Shown: piece after piece, positions 60,392 through 64,000 of the stretch
Layout: every line of letters starts with the position of its first letter
How positions within the stretch are numbered: position 1 is the stretch's first letter
NCBI GenBank assembly: GCA_947494645.1
Contig: CANLVO010000001.1
Coordinates: 1,612,001 to 1,676,000, forward strand
Length of the DNA stretch: 64,000 bases
Source: an uncultured Litoreibacter sp.
GTDB taxonomy: Bacteria; Pseudomonadota; Alphaproteobacteria; Rhodobacterales; Rhodobacteraceae
Direction of reading: 5' to 3'
The notes under the pieces: generated by a model
The model's input: only the letters and a program-made list of their open reading frames with translations
Databases searched by the model: none
What the model was told of the DNA's origin: nothing
Program-made: the position numbers and the translations under genes

Positions 60392-61057
60392 ATGTCCGAC
60401 ACCGCGCCCGAGTGGATCACGTCAGACGCGCCCGTTGACTATGTCGAGGCCGTGGCATGGATGGAAGCACGGGCCAACGCGATCTCAGCTGGTACCGCGT
60501 CAGAGGCCATTTGGCTGTTGGAGCACCCCCCGCTTTACACTGCCGGGACGTCAGCCAAACCGCAGGATCTGACCGACCCTGACCGTTTCCCTGTCCACCA
60601 GTCACGACGCGGCGGTCAGTACACCTATCATGGGCCTGGCCAACGGGTGGCCTACGTTATGCTCGACCTCAACATCCGCGGCAAAGACGTCCGAGCTTTC
60701 GTACAGAAGCTGGAAGCGTGGGTCATTGCCACGCTCGCAGAGTTCAACGTCACCGGCGAAATCCGCCCGGGCCGGGTGGGTGTCTGGGTGCCGCGTCCTG
60801 AAAAACCTCCCCTGCCTGACGGCACGCCGCGCGAGGACAAGGTTGCAGCGATTGGAGTTCGTTTGCGCAAATGGGTGAGCTTCCACGGGTTGTCGATCAA
60901 TGTGGAGCCAGACCTCAACCATTTCGACGGCATCGTTCCTTGCGGAATTTCAGATCAAGGGGTCACCTCACTGGTCGATCTGGGGCTTCCTGTCACGATG
61001 GGTGACGTCGATGACGCCCTAAAACGGTGTTTCGCAACTGCATTTGAAGCAAGTTAA
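60392..61057 (+). CDS. lipB: Octanoyltransferase (lipoate biosynthesis)
   Basis: 221-aa LipB, which transfers octanoyl from acyl carrier protein to lipoyl domains. The catalytic pair is Cys184 (GIVPCGI) and Lys150 (DKVAAIGVR); [16 protein letters not shown] is the family signature. ATG at 60392 with GGAAGG upstream chosen over an open frame from 60362. Confidence 0.95.
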   Translation: MSDTAPEWITSDAPVDYVEAVAWMEARANAISAGTASEAIWLLEHPPLYTAGTSAKPQDLTDPDRFPVHQSRRGGQYTYHGPGQRVAYVMLDLNIRGKDVRAFVQKLEAWVIATLAEFNVTGEIRPGRVGVWVPRPEKPPLPDGTPREDKVAAIGVRLRKWVSFHGLSINVEPDLNHFDGIVPCGISDQGVTSLVDLGLPVTMGDVDDALKRCFATAFEAS

Positions 61058-61071
61058 CTCGGGCCCCGCCG

Positions 61072-61722
61072 TTAGGGCCAGTTTTTGGGCAGCCCCTGTG
61101 CGCTCACATGTTCTTTGAGCGCACCAATGTAGTGGTCCATCGAATGATCCATTCCTGGGTTCGTGTTCTTTGACACCAGCCGGACCGTTTTGCCCAAACG
61201 ACGAAACCCGGCCTCGCTGGGCGGCACCCGTGTCACCAGATCATCTGCGCGGCATATGTTGAGCACAAGGTGCTCATTCTTGAGTTTGCCCGCCCCAAAC
61301 TTGACGCGCGGGGAGGCAAATCCGATTGCCGGGATAGCCAGCGATGTGCCAACAATTTGCGCCGTCGCGGCCCCAAGCGAATGCCCGATGAGAAACCGCG
61401 CATTGTTGTCCTTGGCAAATCGCTGCAACCGGGATGCGTGACGCAGAAAACCTGCGTGAAAGACGGCGCCAGTGCTGCCCCGGCCTTTGTCCCCGCTCCG
61501 AAACCTTTTGCCTAGAATGCGGTAGACATCGAAGTTGTTGAACCAATCCAGCAGATCGTTGGAGCCCGGTATCACCATCACACCCTGCTTCATCATGTGG
61601 GCCTGCGCGCCCGATAGGTCGACATGCGCCTTCACCTCGGCGGGCACCCGGCCCATTCGTATCATCTTGGTAATGTCGTAGCTCTGGGCCGCAATTTCGG
61701 CCGCGTTCATCACCGAAAGCAT
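61072..61722 (-). CDS. Class 3 lipase-fold protein
   Basis: 216-aa alpha/beta-hydrolase of the lipase class 3 type. Nucleophile Ser115 sits in GHSLG; the acid is likely Asp160 or Asp161 (CRADDLVTRVPP) and the histidine His197 (MDHYIG). ATG 61722 has AGGAG eight bases upstream; a TTG at 61752 is rejected. It starts soon after an N-terminal Met without a clear signal peptide, so its location is uncertain. Substrate not known. Convergent with lipB. Confidence 0.82.
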   Translation of the reverse strand: MLSVMNAAEIAAQSYDITKMIRMGRVPAEVKAHVDLSGAQAHMMKQGVMVIPGSNDLLDWFNNFDVYRILGKRFRSGDKGRGSTGAVFHAGFLRHASRLQRFAKDNNARFLIGHSLGAATAQIVGTSLAIPAIGFASPRVKFGAGKLKNEHLVLNICRADDLVTRVPPSEAGFRRLGKTVRLVSKNTNPGMDHSMDHYIGALKEHVSAQGLPKNWP

Positions 61723-61940
61723 CGCAATAACTCCTAATAAAAACCAATCCAAAGGAGGGTATTTTAGCCCAACAAAGCCTGCGCACCAAATTTACGCACC
61801 CGCGACACTTTTTCCCGTTTTCAAGGCAGTTGAAACATTGCCCTCACTCCTTTGACGCACTAAACCGTGAGGCGACGCCCGGATTCCCTTTTGGACTGGG
61901 CCAATGTCGAGACCGAATTACAAAGAAATGGGAGACACCC

Positions 61941-63608
61941 ATGGCGGACGCAGCCATCGAGGGACACGATCACGACGAGCGGGGCTTCTTCACCCGTTGG
62001 TTTATGTCCACAAACCACAAAGACATCGGTATCCTGTACCTGTTCACCGCCGCGCTGATGGGCTTCATCTCCGTTGCTTTCACCGTTTACATGCGGCTCG
62101 AGCTGATGAACCCCGGCGTTCAGTACATGTGTCTTGAAGGTGCACGGTTCGTTGCACAGGATGTGGCAAACTGTACCCCGAACGGCCATCTGTGGAACGT
62201 TCTGATCACCGGACACGGCATCTTGATGATGTTCCTTGTGGTCATTCCGGCGCTGTTTGGCGGCTTCGGCAACTACTTCATGCCGCTTCAGATCGGCGCG
62301 CCGGACATGGCGTTCCCGCGGATGAACAACCTGTCCTACTGGATGTATGTGGTGGCCTGTTCGCTGGCCGTCGCATCGCTGCTGACACCGGGCGGCAACG
62401 ATCAGCTTGGCTCAGGCGTGGGCTGGGTGCTCTATGCGCCTCTGTCGACCTCCGAGGCCGGTATGTCGATGGATTTCGCGATCTTCGCGGTTCACATGTC
62501 TGGGGCATCGTCCATTCTTGGCGCGATCAACATGATCACAACCTTCCTGAACATGCGTACGCCAGGCATGACGCTGCACAAAGTGCCGCTGTTCTCATGG
62601 TCGATTTTCGTGACCGCCTGGCTGATCTTGCTGTCCCTGCCGGTTCTTGCGGGCGCCATCACCATGCTGCTGACCGACCGTAACTTTGGCACAACCTTCT
62701 TCGACGCCGCTGGCGGCGGTGACCCGATCCTCTACCAGCACTTGCTGTGGTTCTTCGGTCACCCCGAGGTGTATATCGTGGTTGTTCCGGGCTTCGGCAT
62801 CATCTCACACGTCATCGCCACCTTCTCGCGGAAGCCGGTCTTTGGCTACCTGCCGATGGTTTACGCGATGGTCGCTATTGGCGCGCTGGGCTTCGTTGTC
62901 TGGGCGCACCACATGTATACTGTGGGCATGTCGCTGACACAGCAGTCCTACTTTATGCTGGCCACGATGGTGATCGCGGTGCCGACAGGCATCAAGATCT
63001 TCTCATGGATCGCCACGATGTGGGGCGGCTCGATCGAGTTCAAAACACCGATGCTGTGGGCGATGGGCTTCCTGTTCCTGTTCACTGCGGGCGGCGTGAC
63101 CGGCATCGTTCTGAGCCAAGCGGGCATCGACCGCGCTTACCACGACACCTACTATGTGGTGGCACACTTCCATTACGTGATGAGCCTCGGGGCCGTGTTC
63201 TCGATCTTCGCGGGTATCTACTTCTACCTGCCGAAAATGTCGGGCCGCATGTACCCTGAATGGGCAGGCAAACTGCACTTCTGGACCATGTTCATCGGCG
63301 CAAACATCACCTTCTTCCCACAGCACTTCCTGGGTCGCCAAGGTATGCCGCGCCGCTACATCGACTACCCGGAGGCGTTTGCTTACTGGAACTACGTTTC
63401 TTCCTGGGGTGCTTTCCTCAGCTTCGCGTCGTTCCTCTTCTTCATCGGCGTCATCGTTTACACGCTGGGTTGGGGCCGTCGCGTCTCGGAGCCAAACCCG
63501 TGGAACGAGTATGCGGATACGCTGGAATGGACCCTGCCATCCCCTCCACCGGAGCACACATTCGAAATCCTGCCGAAGCAGGAAGAGTGGGATAAGGCGC
63601 ATCACTAA
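61941..63608 (+). CDS. ctaD: Cytochrome c oxidase subunit I (aa3 type)
   Basis: 555-aa subunit with twelve membrane helices. Heme a and copper ligands are visible in [12 protein letters not shown], the [13 protein letters not shown] Cu-B and Tyr cross-link segment, the HHMYTVGM region and [12 protein letters not shown]. It oxidises cytochrome c and pumps protons. The ATG at 61941 has GGGAGA in front. ctaC and ctaB are not in the window; a DUF2244 gene follows, typical for alphaproteobacterial cox loci. Confidence 0.96.
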   Translation: MADAAIEGHDHDERGFFTRWFMSTNHKDIGILYLFTAALMGFISVAFTVYMRLELMNPGVQYMCLEGARFVAQDVANCTPNGHLWNVLITGHGILMMFLVVIPALFGGFGNYFMPLQIGAPDMAFPRMNNLSYWMYVVACSLAVASLLTPGGNDQLGSGVGWVLYAPLSTSEAGMSMDFAIFAVHMSGASSILGAINMITTFLNMRTPGMTLHKVPLFSWSIFVTAWLILLSLPVLAGAITMLLTDRNFGTTFFDAAGGGDPILYQHLLWFFGHPEVYIVVVPGFGIISHVIATFSRKPVFGYLPMVYAMVAIGALGFVVWAHHMYTVGMSLTQQSYFMLATMVIAVPTGIKIFSWIATMWGGSIEFKTPMLWAMGFLFLFTAGGVTGIVLSQAGIDRAYHDTYYVVAHFHYVMSLGAVFSIFAGIYFYLPKMSGRMYPEWAGKLHFWTMFIGANITFFPQHFLGRQGMPRRYIDYPEAFAYWNYVSSWGAFLSFASFLFFIGVIVYTLGWGRRVSEPNPWNEYADTLEWTLPSPPPEHTFEILPKQEEWDKAHH

Positions 63609-64000
63609 GTGCCCATTGAACACATAGACCTCAACGGAAGGGCCTCGGATTATCCCGAGGCCCTTTCTACTTACGACGACAAGCCACCGATCTGGCGGGT
63701 GCTTCTGTACCCGCACCGCTCCCTTCCCGCGACAGGCTTCGTTTGGACGATTGGCTTGCTGTCTGCTGGGCTTGCCCTGCCTCTGCTGGGTGTGTTTGGA
63801 ACCAACGTTTTGTGGGGCGTATTGCCCTTCCTGGTCCTGACCGTGGCGGGCACGTGGTACTTCATCATGCGCAGCTACCGCGACGGCCAGATCGTTGAGG
63901 AGCTGTCCTTGTGGAGCGACCAGCTGACCCTTGTCCGCGTGGACCCGAAAGGCGCTCGCAAAGACTGGCAGGCCAATCCCTATTGGGTGCAGATCACAGA
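63609..64000 (+). CDS. DUF2244 membrane protein (partial, 3' end beyond window)
   Basis: The frame runs to the window end (about 130 codons). It starts at GTG 63609, directly after the ctaD stop, and encodes two membrane helices (about residues 42-85, FVWTIGLLSAGLALPLLGVF and LWGVLPFLVLTVAGTWYFIM) followed by LTLVRVDPKGARKDWQANPYW, the DUF2244 pattern. DUF2244 genes often follow ctaD in alphaproteobacteria and may aid oxidase assembly. A stem GGGCCTCGG/CCGAGGCCC then TTTCT (63640-63668) lies within the first codons, so an alternative downstream start cannot be excluded, but no ATG or GTG with a good site is seen there. Confidence 0.75.
   Translation, partial: MPIEHIDLNGRASDYPEALSTYDDKPPIWRVLLYPHRSLPATGFVWTIGLLSAGLALPLLGVFGTNVLWGVLPFLVLTVAGTWYFIMRSYRDGQIVEELSLWSDQLTLVRVDPKGARKDWQANPYWVQIT

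Overview
The window looks like a chromosomal segment of a marine alphaproteobacterium of the Roseobacter group (Rhodobacteraceae). The main grounds are a complete trimethylamine/TMAO catabolic locus of the type known from Ruegeria pomeroyi and relatives (Tmm, Tdm, DmmDABC, GmaS, MgsABC, a TmoXVW-type importer) and an aa3-type ctaD. Assignment is from gene content and protein motifs only; no database search was possible.

Region 1, 1-23108, is the methylated-amine region. A TMAO/betaine-class ABC importer (tmoXVW, minus strand, last gene cut by the window edge) is followed by two regulators (a GlxA-type AraC protein and an XRE-cupin protein), a GNAT enzyme, and the dimethylamine monooxygenase operon dmmDABC. 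Next come an Amt ammonium transporter with a 57-residue membrane protein, then the divergent operon mgsABC-gmaS-tmm. Convergent to tmm is tdm with two small exported proteins behind it; a DMT-family exporter and a second folD close the region. Read as a pathway: TMAO is imported, TMA is oxidised to TMAO (Tmm), TMAO is split to dimethylamine and formaldehyde (Tdm), dimethylamine is demethylated (Dmm), and methylamine is fixed onto glutamate (GmaS) and turned into N-methylglutamate (MgsABC). C1 units reach tetrahydrofolate (Tdm and DmmD T-protein domains, FolD). N-methylglutamate dehydrogenase (mgdABCD) is not in the window. A short motif, TTTTCCT(G/A)TCA, recurs upstream of tmoX, dmmD and folD. 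This FolD has Gln where the family has the catalytic Lys.

Region 2, 23238-45293, is a genomic island of about 22 kb inserted at the 3' end of a tRNA-Ser(UGA) gene. A perfect 15-bp repeat of the tRNA end (23238-23252 and 45279-45293) and paired TGTGGGAA-type direct repeats just inside both ends mark its limits. A P4-type integrase sits next to the left end. The island carries an unrecognised abutting gene pair, two excisionase-like HTH proteins, two more tyrosine recombinases, a run of small unknown or stress-type genes around a cold-shock gene and a Crp/Fnr regulator, a DUF1611 plus PLP-racemase pair, a transglutaminase-like protein, a TPR-sulfotransferase, a NarL-type two-component system, a 2OG-Fe(II) oxygenase and an EF-hand protein with a long acidic tail. 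There are no transposases, phage structural genes or conjugation genes.

Region 3, 45280-64000, is ordinary core genome: the tRNA-Ser itself, a tightly overlapping operon (SPOR lipoprotein, D-Ala-D-Ala carboxypeptidase, tmk, holB, tatD, a metallo-beta-lactamase-fold enzyme, an AEC transporter), a spermidine/putrescine-class ABC operon with two unusual inserted genes (DUF2314 and DUF1330), a fatty-acid desaturase, tRNA-Leu(GAG), a peptidoglycan-binding protein, lipB, a lipase, ctaD and the start of a DUF2244 gene.
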